DNA from: an uncultured Bacteroidota bacterium
Lineage (GTDB): Bacteria > Bacteroidota > Bacteroidia > Chitinophagales > Chitinophagaceae
Assembly: GCA_903933995.1 (NCBI GenBank)
Contig: CAIZMD010000092.1
Location: forward strand, 1 to 7,251
Length of the DNA: 7,251 nucleotides
Direction of reading: 5' to 3'
The first letter of the stretch is position 1. Each line of letters begins with the position of its first letter. This document shows, piece by piece, positions 1 to 6,780 of the stretch. The translations under genes and the position numbers were made by a program. The notes under the pieces are model-generated. The model was not told the DNA's origin. It ran no database searches and saw nothing but the letters and a program-made list of their open reading frames with translations.

Positions 1-1
1 T

Positions 2-571
2 TCGCTTTCTCCTACATTCCAGTTGCGCAATACCAATAGTAGCATGGAACAGAGTCTGGAAACCGTGCGTCAAATTCAATTGCTCTGCCAAGCCAATCAG
101 AAACAATTGGTGCTTTATTTGAGTATGGGTTTTGGAAATCCTTATGGCGATTCTTATGATAGCAAGCTTTTAATTCAATGGACTGAAACCATGGCTTCAT
201 TGGGTGTTCAAATTATTTCTTTAGCCGATACTGTTGGTATGGCCAGTGCCCAAGCCATACATGATGCATTAACCACTATTGTTCCAAGATTTTCAAATAC
301 TACCATTGGGGTTCATTTGCATTCAAGTGCCAATAATTTCCAAGAGAAATTACAAGCCGCTTTGGATGGAGGTTGTCAAAGAATTGATGGCGCTATCAAG
401 GGTATTGGAGGTTGTCCCATGGCGCAAGACCAGCTTGTAGGGAATATGGATACGCTTCAAATAATTCCATACTTATCTGCAAAGGGTATGCATTTGAACA
501 TCAATGAACAGGCTTTGATGGAAGCCATTTCAATTGCAGACCAAATTTTTGATTCCACAAGCAATAACTAA
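2..571 (+). CDS. Hydroxymethylglutaryl-CoA lyase, 3' part (5' end outside window)
   Basis: This is the C-terminal 189 residues of an HMG-CoA lyase, the TIM-barrel enzyme that cleaves 3-hydroxy-3-methylglutaryl-CoA to acetyl-CoA and acetoacetate in leucine and acyl-CoA breakdown. The frame is open from base 2, so the gene starts upstream of the window; the TTG at 23 is internal. Visible family signatures are the NTNSS(M/I)E segment near the left edge, the metal-binding HxH in VHLHS (His codons at 314 and 320), and the active-site loop GIGGCPMAQ with the catalytic Cys codon at 413. An Asn follows in VGNMD (codon 443). The N-terminal Arg/Asp/Lys catalytic residues lie outside the window. The stop is TAA at 569-571, and the GSCFA gene begins 3 bases later, so the two are probably cotranscribed. 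The broader DRE-TIM family includes isopropylmalate and homocitrate synthases, but the GGCP(M/Y)AQ loop favours HMG-CoA lyase. Confidence 0.93.
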   Translation, partial: SLSPTFQLRNTNSSMEQSLETVRQIQLLCQANQKQLVLYLSMGFGNPYGDSYDSKLLIQWTETMASLGVQIISLADTVGMASAQAIHDALTTIVPRFSNTTIGVHLHSSANNFQEKLQAALDGGCQRIDGAIKGIGGCPMAQDQLVGNMDTLQIIPYLSAKGMHLNINEQALMEAISIADQIFDSTSNN

Positions 572-574
572 GGC

Positions 575-1588
575 ATGAAATTTCATTACGAGTTTGCTGT
601 TCAAAAACTGAACAATCCCATATCACACCAACACAAGTTGATGTTAGTGGGTTCTTGCTTTACAGAAAATATTGGTGATAAGTTAAGGAGGATGAAGTTC
701 TCAGTCTTGGAAAATCCTGCAGGAATTTTGTTTAATCCAGTAAGTGTTTCTCAAACCATAACCAATTGTATTGAAAACAAATTGGTCACCGAATCAGACA
801 TATTTCAATACAATGAAGCCTGGCATAGTTGGGACCACCATAGCAGGTTTTCAAATTTTCAGATAGAAGATTGTTTGAATGGTATTAATCAAGCTACATC
901 TCAAGCACATGCTTATTTAAAAGAAGCTGATTTTTTGGTGCTTACATTAGGGTCAGCTTGGGTATATGAATTAACAGATAAGGCAATTGGCAATAAAGTT
1001 GGTTCTGTAGCAGCGAATAACCATAAAGCACCAGCAGATTGGTTTTCTAAACGTCTGTTAACGGTAGAACAAACCTTAGTGGTATTGGACAATCTGCTTC
1101 ATAGATTATTTAGGTTTAATCCCAAATTGAATATTGTTTTTACCATTAGTCCAGTTAGGCATTTGAGAGAAGGCGTTATTGAAAATAATAGGAGTAAGGC
1201 TGTTTTAATTCAAACAGTTCACCATTTGGTGGACAAGTTTAGTAAGCTCTATTATTTTCCTGCTTACGAATTGGTTATTGATGATTTGCGTGATTATCGT
1301 TTTTATGCCGAGGATCTTGTGCATCCAAATTATCATGCTACACAGTATGTTTGGGAGAAATTAATTGGAGCTTGTATGAGTGAATCAACACAAACATTGA
1401 TGAAAGAAATTGCTGAAATCAATTTGGCCTATCAGCACAAACCATTTAATCCTAAATCACAACAGCACTTGCAATTTTTAAAAAACTATCTAGAAAAAAC
1501 AAGTGTCTTGTCTAATCAATTTCCCAATTTAGATTTTGAGAAAGAATTGGCTTATTTTGAAACAGGAATTGGTCAAAATAATAGCTAG
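575..1588 (+). CDS. GSCFA domain-containing protein
   Basis: This 337-residue protein belongs to the GSCFA family (PF08885), common in Bacteroidota and Proteobacteria and named after a conserved N-terminal motif. Here the motif is GSCFT at residues 26-30, followed by ENIG and by NPAGILFNP (47-55). Other family landmarks are LTLGSAWVYEL (124-133), SPVRH (192-196) with Asn204 nearby, and AEDLVHPN (245-252) with His250 near the C-terminal part of the domain. A Ser in the first block, Gly and Asn in the middle and a DxxH block at the end resemble an SGNH/GDSL-type esterase fold, so Ser27, Asp247 and His250 may form the catalytic centre; that is inference. No signal peptide is visible, so it is probably cytoplasmic. 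The substrate is unknown. The ATG at 575 lies 3 bases after the HMG-CoA lyase stop, with no clear Shine-Dalgarno sequence, which suggests a shared transcript. Confidence 0.9.
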   Translation: MKFHYEFAVQKLNNPISHQHKLMLVGSCFTENIGDKLRRMKFSVLENPAGILFNPVSVSQTITNCIENKLVTESDIFQYNEAWHSWDHHSRFSNFQIEDCLNGINQATSQAHAYLKEADFLVLTLGSAWVYELTDKAIGNKVGSVAANNHKAPADWFSKRLLTVEQTLVVLDNLLHRLFRFNPKLNIVFTISPVRHLREGVIENNRSKAVLIQTVHHLVDKFSKLYYFPAYELVIDDLRDYRFYAEDLVHPNYHATQYVWEKLIGACMSESTQTLMKEIAEINLAYQHKPFNPKSQQHLQFLKNYLEKTSVLSNQFPNLDFEKELAYFETGIGQNNS

Positions 1589-1601
1589 CGGTAAATGCTT
1601 T

Positions 1602-2210
1602 TTAATGGATCCGTTCTCCGCTAATTTCTAAATCTTTCATTACGCCAATTTCATAGGCTAGCCATTCCTTCCATCTGTTTCTAACCATAGTTTTGTCCAT
1701 ATAGTGGTCTGCCAGATTGATAAAAAGGGTATAATGTCCGGCTTCACTTTCCATAAATTTTCTATAGAATCCTCTTAGGTATTCGTCTTCTAGACCTTCA
1801 CTCAATCGCTTAAATCGCTCACAGCTTCTGGCTTCTATTAATGCCATGGTTAGCATTTGATCCAAAAACCGATCATCTGGGTGTCCCCCCTTTTTTTGAA
1901 AATCCATTAATTTATTGGCGTATTCATCCCTTCTTTGTTTGCCTAGTGGCAAGTCGCGTTTTTTTAACTCAGCCAAGACCATCCTGAAATGCCCCCATTC
2001 TTCGGTAACAATGGGTGCAAGTGAATCTACCATCAAACTATATTGAGGGTATCGTTGAATATAGGACATACAGGTTAGGGCTGCTTTCATTTCACAGTAA
2101 GCATGGTCGGTTAGAATGGCTTCAATGGAAATGCTGGCTAAGTCTACCCATCTAGGGTCTGTTGGTAGTTGAAGTCCAAGTATGTTCTTGGTATGTTGGG
2201 ATAATTCCAT
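1602..2210 (-). CDS. miaE: tRNA-(ms2io6A37) hydroxylase MiaE
   Basis: This 202-residue cytoplasmic enzyme matches MiaE, the non-haem di-iron monooxygenase that hydroxylates the isopentenyl side chain of ms2i6A at position 37 of tRNAs reading UNN codons, the last step after MiaA and MiaB. It is a four-helix ferritin-like fold, and all six expected metal ligands are visible: Glu40 (DHAYCE), Glu71 and His74 (EEWGH), Glu126 (IEARSCERF), and Glu156 and His159 (SEAGHYTLF). The length is normal for the family. The gene is intact but contains an A7G6 homopolymer tract at codons 105-109 (see findings). It converges on the GSCFA gene with 13 bases between the stops, and its start codon lies about 100 bases from the divergent helicase start. 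A weak promoter-like GATATTTG (one mismatch to TAnnTTTG) sits on the minus strand at 2235-2228, about 17 bases before the ATG. Confidence 0.92.
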   Translation of the reverse strand: MELSQHTKNILGLQLPTDPRWVDLASISIEAILTDHAYCEMKAALTCMSYIQRYPQYSLMVDSLAPIVTEEWGHFRMVLAELKKRDLPLGKQRRDEYANKLMDFQKKGGHPDDRFLDQMLTMALIEARSCERFKRLSEGLEDEYLRGFYRKFMESEAGHYTLFINLADHYMDKTMVRNRWKEWLAYEIGVMKDLEISGERIH

Positions 2211-2307
2211 GAATCAGATAATTAATGCAAATATCCTTCAGAACCCTCTATTGGCGAAATTGAAATGGCTATTTTATCCTTGCCAACCCAAATCTGTATC
2301 TTTGCGC
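2211..2307. promoter_or_regulatory. Divergent intergenic region between miaE and the helicase gene
   Basis: These 97 bases separate the divergent starts of miaE (minus) and the DbpA-like helicase (plus), so they should contain both promoters. On the minus strand there is a GATATTTG at 2235-2228, one mismatch from the Bacteroidota -7 consensus. On the plus strand TATCTTTG at 2297-2304 is a perfect match. No hairpin or RNA gene was recognised. The helicase reading frame stays open through the whole region, so a longer N-terminus starting at the ATG at 2209 cannot be excluded, but the translated stretch is unlike the DEAD-box family. Confidence 0.5.
2297..2304 (+). promoter_or_regulatory. Bacteroidota-type -7 promoter element for the helicase gene
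   Basis: TATCTTTG matches the TAnnTTTG -7 consensus of Bacteroidota housekeeping promoters. The nearest upstream TTG (2280-2282) leaves only 14 bases of spacer, shorter than usual for the -33 box. The element ends 3 bases before the ATG at 2308, so transcription would begin at or immediately beside the start codon, implying a leaderless mRNA. It also argues against the upstream ATG at 2209 being used. Confidence 0.5.
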
Positions 2308-3633
2308 ATGCAATTGAATCAGAGCCGTGTAGCCAATATCTTGGAAAGTCTTTCTATCAAGTCCCTCAATCCCATGCAGGAAAAGGGCTCACAAGCCATA
2401 TTGGATAAGGCAGACACCTTACTATTAGCCCCTACAGGTTCTGGAAAAACACTGGCATTTTTGTTAGCAGTTGAAGCCCTTTTAGATAAGGACGTCAACT
2501 TAGTACAATGTTTAATTTTGACTCCTTCTAGAGAATTGGCCATTCAAATTGAACAGGTTTGGAAAAAAATGCAAACAGGCTTCAAAGTAAGTTGTTGTTA
2601 TGGTGGTCATGATATGCAAACGGAGATACAGAATTTAGTAGAGCCCCCTGCGTTACTAATTGGAACCCCTGGTAGAATCGCTGACCATTTTAAAAGAGAA
2701 ACCCTTTCACTAGAAAGTATCAAATGTTTGGTCTTAGACGAATTTGATAAATCATTGGCCCTTGGTTTTGAAGACGAAATGGGTTTTGTGATTGGTGAAA
2801 TTCCTCATTTGTCTAAAAGGGTTTTGGTATCGGCCACGGCCTCCATTGCCATCCCTGAATTTACAGGCGTTAGAGACTTGTATGTGGTAGATTGTATGAA
2901 TAGGGAAGAAGAAGAGGGGCAATTAAATTTGCAGTTGGTGCTGTCAGCTACCAAAGACAAGGTGGAAAGGCTGTATCAATTGCTTTGTTATATTGGGAAT
3001 GAGTCTACTATTATTTTTTGTAACCACCGTGACGCAGTAGAAAGGACTTCTCTATTATTAACAGAAAAAGGGATTGCGAATGCAGCTTTTCATGGTGGTA
3101 TGGAGCAAATGCAAAGAGAGCAAACCCTGATCCAATTTAGAAATGGGTCAGTGCAATTTTTGGTGGCCACTGATCTTGCTGCTCGGGGGCTTGACATACC
3201 AGAAATCAAACACGTCATTCATTATCACCTTCCATCTACCCAAGCTGAATTTACCCATAGAAATGGCAGAACGGCTAGGATGCACGCAAGTGGTTCGGCA
3301 TATTTGCTCATGCACCAAGAAGAGCCAATGCCATATTACCTGCGGGAATCATTTGTGCCTTTAGAATTGCCTGCTAAACTCAAACCGCCCAAGCCTGCCA
3401 TTTTTGCTACTATTTATATTAATGGAGGTAAAAAAGACAAACTCAATAAAGTAGATATCGTGGGATTCTTCTTGCAGCAAGGAAAATTGGCAAAAGAAGA
3501 TCTGGGTTTAATTGTAGTCAAAGACTTTAACAGCTTTGTAGCTGTAAAGAAAACCAAGGTCCCTGCCTTTTTAAAATTGGTAGAACCCCTCAAAATCAAG
3601 GGTACTAAATACAAAATTGTATTGGCTAAATAA
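2308..3633 (+). CDS. dbpA: DEAD-box ATP-dependent RNA helicase, DbpA-like
   Basis: With the ATG at 2308 this is a 441-residue helicase, close to the usual DbpA length. The RecA-like core motifs appear in order: LNPMQ (Q motif, Gln24), APTGSGKT (41-48), PSREL (73-77), GTPGR (119-123), DEFD (144-147, in place of DEAD), SAT (175-177), IIFCNHR (235-241), ATDLAARGLDIP (287-298) and HRNGRTAR (317-324). Residues from about 365 to the end resemble the DbpA/CsdA RNA-binding domain (ATIYINGGKKDKL, then VDIVGFF, then GLIVVKDFNSFVAV, ending KIKGTKYKIVLAK). In DbpA this domain recognises hairpin 92 of 23S rRNA, so a role in late large-subunit ribosome assembly is likely. I chose 2308 because the Q-motif region begins directly after it and a promoter element lies just upstream; the frame extends back to 2182, inside miaE. 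The stop overlaps the VF530 gene tail by 8 bases. The family assignment is firm; orthology to E. coli DbpA rests on the C-terminal domain. Confidence 0.88.
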   Translation: MQLNQSRVANILESLSIKSLNPMQEKGSQAILDKADTLLLAPTGSGKTLAFLLAVEALLDKDVNLVQCLILTPSRELAIQIEQVWKKMQTGFKVSCCYGGHDMQTEIQNLVEPPALLIGTPGRIADHFKRETLSLESIKCLVLDEFDKSLALGFEDEMGFVIGEIPHLSKRVLVSATASIAIPEFTGVRDLYVVDCMNREEEEGQLNLQLVLSATKDKVERLYQLLCYIGNESTIIFCNHRDAVERTSLLLTEKGIANAAFHGGMEQMQREQTLIQFRNGSVQFLVATDLAARGLDIPEIKHVIHYHLPSTQAEFTHRNGRTARMHASGSAYLLMHQEEPMPYYLRESFVPLELPAKLKPPKPAIFATIYINGGKKDKLNKVDIVGFFLQQGKLAKEDLGLIVVKDFNSFVAVKKTKVPAFLKLVEPLKIKGTKYKIVLAK

Positions 3634-3859
3634 CGGTTAAGTTCTGATAGCTATCAATATATAGCTGTTCTACTTTGGCCCTTGCCCAAGGCGTTTTTCT
3701 CAAAAACTTCAAACTCGATTGGATACTTGGGTTATCCAAAAAACAGTTGATGCGGATTCGTCTTCCTAGTTCTTCCCATCCATAATGGTTGGCTAGAAAA
3801 GTTACAATAGCTTCCAATGTTTTGCCGTGTAAAGGGTCTTTTTGTTTTGGGCTTTCCAT
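3626..3859 (-). CDS. VF530 family (DUF2132) small protein, putative DNA-binding
   Basis: This 77-residue protein matches the VF530/DUF2132 family, named after a Vibrio fischeri protein with a solved structure and annotated as putatively DNA-binding. The whole diagnostic sequence is present: DPLHGKTLEAIV (8-19), HYGWEELGRRIRINCF (25-40), and NPSIQSSLKFLRKTPWAR (43-60) followed by KVEQLY. The protein is basic, has no signal peptide or membrane segment, and is full length for the family. The cellular role is not established. The start is the ATG complementary to 3857-3859; the divergent acylase gene starts 54 bases away. The 3' end overlaps the helicase gene by 8 bases, tail to tail. A weak TAATTTTC element on the minus strand (3886-3879) could be its -7 promoter box. 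Confidence 0.88.
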   Translation of the reverse strand: MESPKQKDPLHGKTLEAIVTFLANHYGWEELGRRIRINCFLDNPSIQSSLKFLRKTPWARAKVEQLYIDSYQNLTVI

Positions 3860-3913
3860 GTTCTAGGCTTGGTCAATTGAAAATTAGGTATTTTTATCCA
3901 ACAAAACACGGCT
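3860..3913. promoter_or_regulatory. Short divergent promoter region, VF530 gene / acylase gene
   Basis: These 54 bases lie between two divergent start codons and must hold both promoters if each gene has its own. On the plus strand TTGG at 3869-3872 and TATTTTTA at 3889-3896 (one mismatch to TAnnTTTG, 16-base spacer) are candidate -33 and -7 boxes for the acylase. On the minus strand TAATTTTC (3886-3879) and TTTG (3905-3902, 15-base spacer) are candidates for the VF530 gene. A perfect 8-base palindrome, TCAATTGA, lies at 3873-3880. All these matches are weak, and the two candidate promoters would overlap. Confidence 0.4.
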
Positions 3914-6382
3914 ATGAGAATTCTTCCATTCATTGCTTCCACTGCTATTACCATTGGATTGGTAACAGTCTTGAATATGCAAATCCCACTTGGCGCCTCT
4001 AAAACACCAAGACTGGGGTATTTTCTTTCTCCTCAACAAGGTTTTTGGCAAAACGCCGAACCCACCAATAGTTCTTTTAATGCCCAAATCAATACTAGGG
4101 GCTTAAAAAACAAGGTAGACGTATATATGGATGAACGATTGGTTCCCCATATCTATGCTCAAAATGATTTGGATGCCTATTATGTACAGGGCTTTTTACA
4201 CGCTAAATTCCGTTTATGGCAAATGGAATTTCAAACCTATGTTGCTTCAGGTAGGCTCTGTGAAATCTTGGGAGATAGTAAATTGGATATAGATCGTTAT
4301 TTCCGTAGAATGGGTATGGTATATGGAGCAGAACAAACCATGGCCAAGATGGATAATAATCGTGAAATGCAGGCCACTGTAGATGCTTATACAGAGGGGG
4401 TAAATGCCTATATCAAATTATTGAAACCGGAAGAAATACCCTTTGAATACAAATTATTAGACTATCGTCCAGAGAATTGGACTCCGCTTAAAACCTATCT
4501 CTTCCTGATGTTTATGTCTTATGACCTTTCAGGTAGAAGCGCGAATGCTGACTTGAAAATGACCAATGCCCGTGATTATTTGGGTTTTGAATCTTTCAAC
4601 CAACTCTTCCCAAATCTCCAAGATTCTTTGGATCCAATTCTGCCTCCTTCTACTGTTTATAGTAAACCAAGTATCAAACCGGTTAAACCAGCCCAATCAG
4701 ATTCACTTTATTTACATGAGGTTAAGTCTACTGTTAATGTGAGTAACCCACCTGCACCGAACAAGAATAATGGAAGCAATAACTGGGCAGTTTCTGGCAA
4801 AAAAACCAGATCAGGTAGACCCATTTTATGCAATGACCCACACTTGGGTTTAAACCTTCCGTCGCTTTGGTATGAGGTTCAAATTAATACGCCAACGCAT
4901 AATACTTATGGCGCTAGTTTTCCAGGATCTCCTGCCGTGATTATTGGCTTTAATGATAGTATTGCCTGGGGTGTAACCAATGCAGGTAGGGATGTATTTG
5001 ATTATTACAACATGCACTTCAGAGATACTAGCATGAAGGAATATTGGTATAATGGTGCATGGAAAAAAGCAGAACAAAGAGTTGAAGTGATTAAAATAAA
5101 AGGCAAACCTGAAATTGAAGAGAAGATTGCCATGACGGTCTATGGTCCAGTAATGTATGATCATAGTTATAGCAATGAGAGTACCAAGGGGATGAACTTA
5201 GCGGTGTCTTGGACAGCCAATATTGCCGGCAATGGTTTACAAACATTCTATAAATTAAATAGGGCTAAGAATTTTGATGATTACCAATCTGCCATCAGCA
5301 ATTGGTGGTGCCCAGGACAAAACTTTGCATTTGCTTCTAAATCGGGTGATATTGCTATCAAACAACAGGGGGCATTTGTAGCAAGATGGAATAGACAGGG
5401 TGATTTTATTATGCCGGGTTCTGATAGTAGTTACAATTGGCAGGGAATCATTCCTGAAAATGAAAATCCCATGGTAAGGAATCCTGAAAGGCTTTTTGTG
5501 AGTAGCGCCAACCAAATGGCCACAGATACCAGTTACCCTTATTATCTAGGTGGCGCTTCTGCATTTCCTATTTACAGAGGTATTATCATCAATCGCAAGT
5601 TGGCAGTATTAAATGATATTACTACCACTGATATGCAAATGCTTCAAATGGAAAACGTAAATGTATTTGCAGAAATGGCAAGACCGGTACTATTAAAATA
5701 TATAGTTGAGAATAAGCTAACCAAGTCTCAGAAAAAATATGTAGAAATTCTTAAAAATTGGAACCTTAGAAATGATATTACAGAACAGGGGATTACGGTA
5801 TTTAACAATGTCTGGGATAGTTTGGAAAATGTGGTTTGGAAGGATGATTTTCAAAAAGCAGGAAAACCAATGCCTTGGCCTGAGTCTTCAACACTGTTAG
5901 ATCATTTACTAAAAGACAGTATTTATGCCTATGCAGATAATATGCTAACTACTAATAAAACGGAAACTATTCAGGATGCCGTAATGGAAGCGGTTGTTAA
6001 AGCTAGTGCTGCATTGGACAAAATGCTGATGGAAGGAAAAAAGTTGGATTGGGGAGCATATAAAGACACCAAAGTAGAACACTTACTTAAAATACCGGCT
6101 TTGAGTAGCTTACACTTGCCCATTGGGGGAGGTGAAAATTGTATCAATGCTACTGGCAGTACCCATGGACCTAGTTGGCGTATGATTGTTCAAATGACCG
6201 ATACTATTGAGGCGTATGGGGTTTATCCAGGGGGGCAGAATGGTAATCCAGGTAGTAAATTCTATGATAATTTTATCAATAGCTGGGCTGCTGGTAAATA
6301 CTATCGTTTACTCTTTATTTCAAAAGAGGATGTGACAAAACAGGAAAAGATTAAATGGCATATCGCATTTATTAATGCATAA
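3914..6382 (+). CDS. Penicillin acylase family protein (S45 Ntn hydrolase)
   Basis: This 822-residue protein is a member of the penicillin/cephalosporin/acyl-homoserine-lactone acylase family. These amidases are made as a precursor that cuts itself into alpha and beta chains, exposing an N-terminal Ser nucleophile. The hydrophobic N-terminus (about 4-28) is a signal peptide or membrane anchor, so it acts in the periplasm or on the envelope. The alpha region covers about 45-245 and is followed by a Lys/Pro/Asn-rich linker (about 247-287). The cleavage site is Gly287|Ser288 in GSNNWAVSG, giving a 535-residue beta chain. NDPHL places His310 at beta-23. TNAGRDVFD holds the oxyanion-hole-like Ala357 and Asp360/Asp363, aligned with calcium ligands of E. 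coli penicillin G acylase. SSANQ holds Asn533 (beta-246), the likely second oxyanion residue. HGPSWR and GGQNGNPGS mark the usual C-terminal part. The ATG at 3914 begins directly before the signal sequence. The substrate cannot be told from sequence. A small membrane protein gene follows after 9 bases. Confidence 0.92.
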   Translation: MRILPFIASTAITIGLVTVLNMQIPLGASKTPRLGYFLSPQQGFWQNAEPTNSSFNAQINTRGLKNKVDVYMDERLVPHIYAQNDLDAYYVQGFLHAKFRLWQMEFQTYVASGRLCEILGDSKLDIDRYFRRMGMVYGAEQTMAKMDNNREMQATVDAYTEGVNAYIKLLKPEEIPFEYKLLDYRPENWTPLKTYLFLMFMSYDLSGRSANADLKMTNARDYLGFESFNQLFPNLQDSLDPILPPSTVYSKPSIKPVKPAQSDSLYLHEVKSTVNVSNPPAPNKNNGSNNWAVSGKKTRSGRPILCNDPHLGLNLPSLWYEVQINTPTHNTYGASFPGSPAVIIGFNDSIAWGVTNAGRDVFDYYNMHFRDTSMKEYWYNGAWKKAEQRVEVIKIKGKPEIEEKIAMTVYGPVMYDHSYSNESTKGMNLAVSWTANIAGNGLQTFYKLNRAKNFDDYQSAISNWWCPGQNFAFASKSGDIAIKQQGAFVARWNRQGDFIMPGSDSSYNWQGIIPENENPMVRNPERLFVSSANQMATDTSYPYYLGGASAFPIYRGIIINRKLAVLNDITTTDMQMLQMENVNVFAEMARPVLLKYIVENKLTKSQKKYVEILKNWNLRNDITEQGITVFNNVWDSLENVVWKDDFQKAGKPMPWPESSTLLDHLLKDSIYAYADNMLTTNKTETIQDAVMEAVVKASAALDKMLMEGKKLDWGAYKDTKVEHLLKIPALSSLHLPIGGGENCINATGSTHGPSWRMIVQMTDTIEAYGVYPGGQNGNPGSKFYDNFINSWAAGKYYRLLFISKEDVTKQEKIKWHIAFINA

Positions 6383-6391
6383 AACAACTAT

Positions 6392-6748
6392 ATGAAATTT
6401 GTAACCGCATTCTTTTTAACTGGATTTTTAGCTTATGTAATTGGACTATTCAGCAATTTACCTTGGTGGTCCTTTGTGTTTACATCATTTGTTGTTGCCA
6501 TGGCTGTTCATCAAAAACCTGGAAAAGCTTTTTTGTCAGGCTTTATTGGGTTATTCCTTTTATGGGGATTATTGGCTATTTTAAAAGATAACCCCAATGA
6601 ACATATCCTTAGTACCAAAGTGGCCAAATTATTACCACTTGGTGGTTCATACATATTGTTGATTTTCCTTACAGCTTTTATAGGAGGACTAGTAAGTGGA
6701 CTAGCTGCTACATCTGGAAGCACATTTAGGAAGTCTAAAACTGATTAA
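6392..6748 (+). CDS. Small four-helix membrane protein of unknown function
   Basis: I do not recognise this 118-residue protein. It is strongly hydrophobic with four probable membrane helices at about 3-20, 25-40, 45-64 and 84-106. Positive charge in the second loop (QKPGK, 41-45) and at the C-terminus (FRKSK) suggests that both ends face the cytoplasm, with the loop at about 66-80 outside. The last helix is glycine-rich (FIGGLVSGLAATSG). No catalytic or metal-binding motif is visible. The ATG lies 9 bases after the acylase stop with no Shine-Dalgarno sequence, so the two genes are very likely cotranscribed. A helper role in acylase export or anchoring is possible but unsupported. The consistent hydrophobic pattern and tight spacing argue that it is a real gene. 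Confidence 0.75.
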   Translation: MKFVTAFFLTGFLAYVIGLFSNLPWWSFVFTSFVVAMAVHQKPGKAFLSGFIGLFLLWGLLAILKDNPNEHILSTKVAKLLPLGGSYILLIFLTAFIGGLVSGLAATSGSTFRKSKTD

Positions 6749-6780
6749 TATTATAAACAATCGTTAAAGCCCAGTTTTTT
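6737..6780 (+). terminator. Possible weak terminator after the acylase operon
   Basis: AAAACTG at 6737-6743 can pair with CAGTTTT at 6772-6778, and a run of six T residues ends the second arm (6775-6780). The stem is AT-rich with a 28-base loop and starts inside the last codons of the membrane-protein gene, so it would be weak. The position, just before the next gene's promoter region, is where a terminator is expected. Confidence 0.2.

Noticed and set aside
23..25. TTG at 23 as the start codon of the first gene
   Set aside because: The frame is open to base 2 and the residues before it (SLSPTFQ) fit the HMG-CoA lyase family, so the gene begins outside the window.
3143..3364. 73-residue plus-strand frame inside the helicase gene
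   Set aside because: It overlaps helicase motifs V and VI in another frame and is an out-of-frame shadow.
4850..5164. 104-residue minus-strand reading frame opposite the acylase gene
   Set aside because: It lies wholly within the strongly conserved acylase catalytic region, has no recognisable domain, and is rich in residues typical of antisense shadows.
6511..6723. 70-residue minus-strand reading frame opposite the small membrane protein gene
   Set aside because: The plus-strand frame has a clear four-helix hydrophobic pattern and operon spacing. The antisense frame shows no domain and no plausible promoter.
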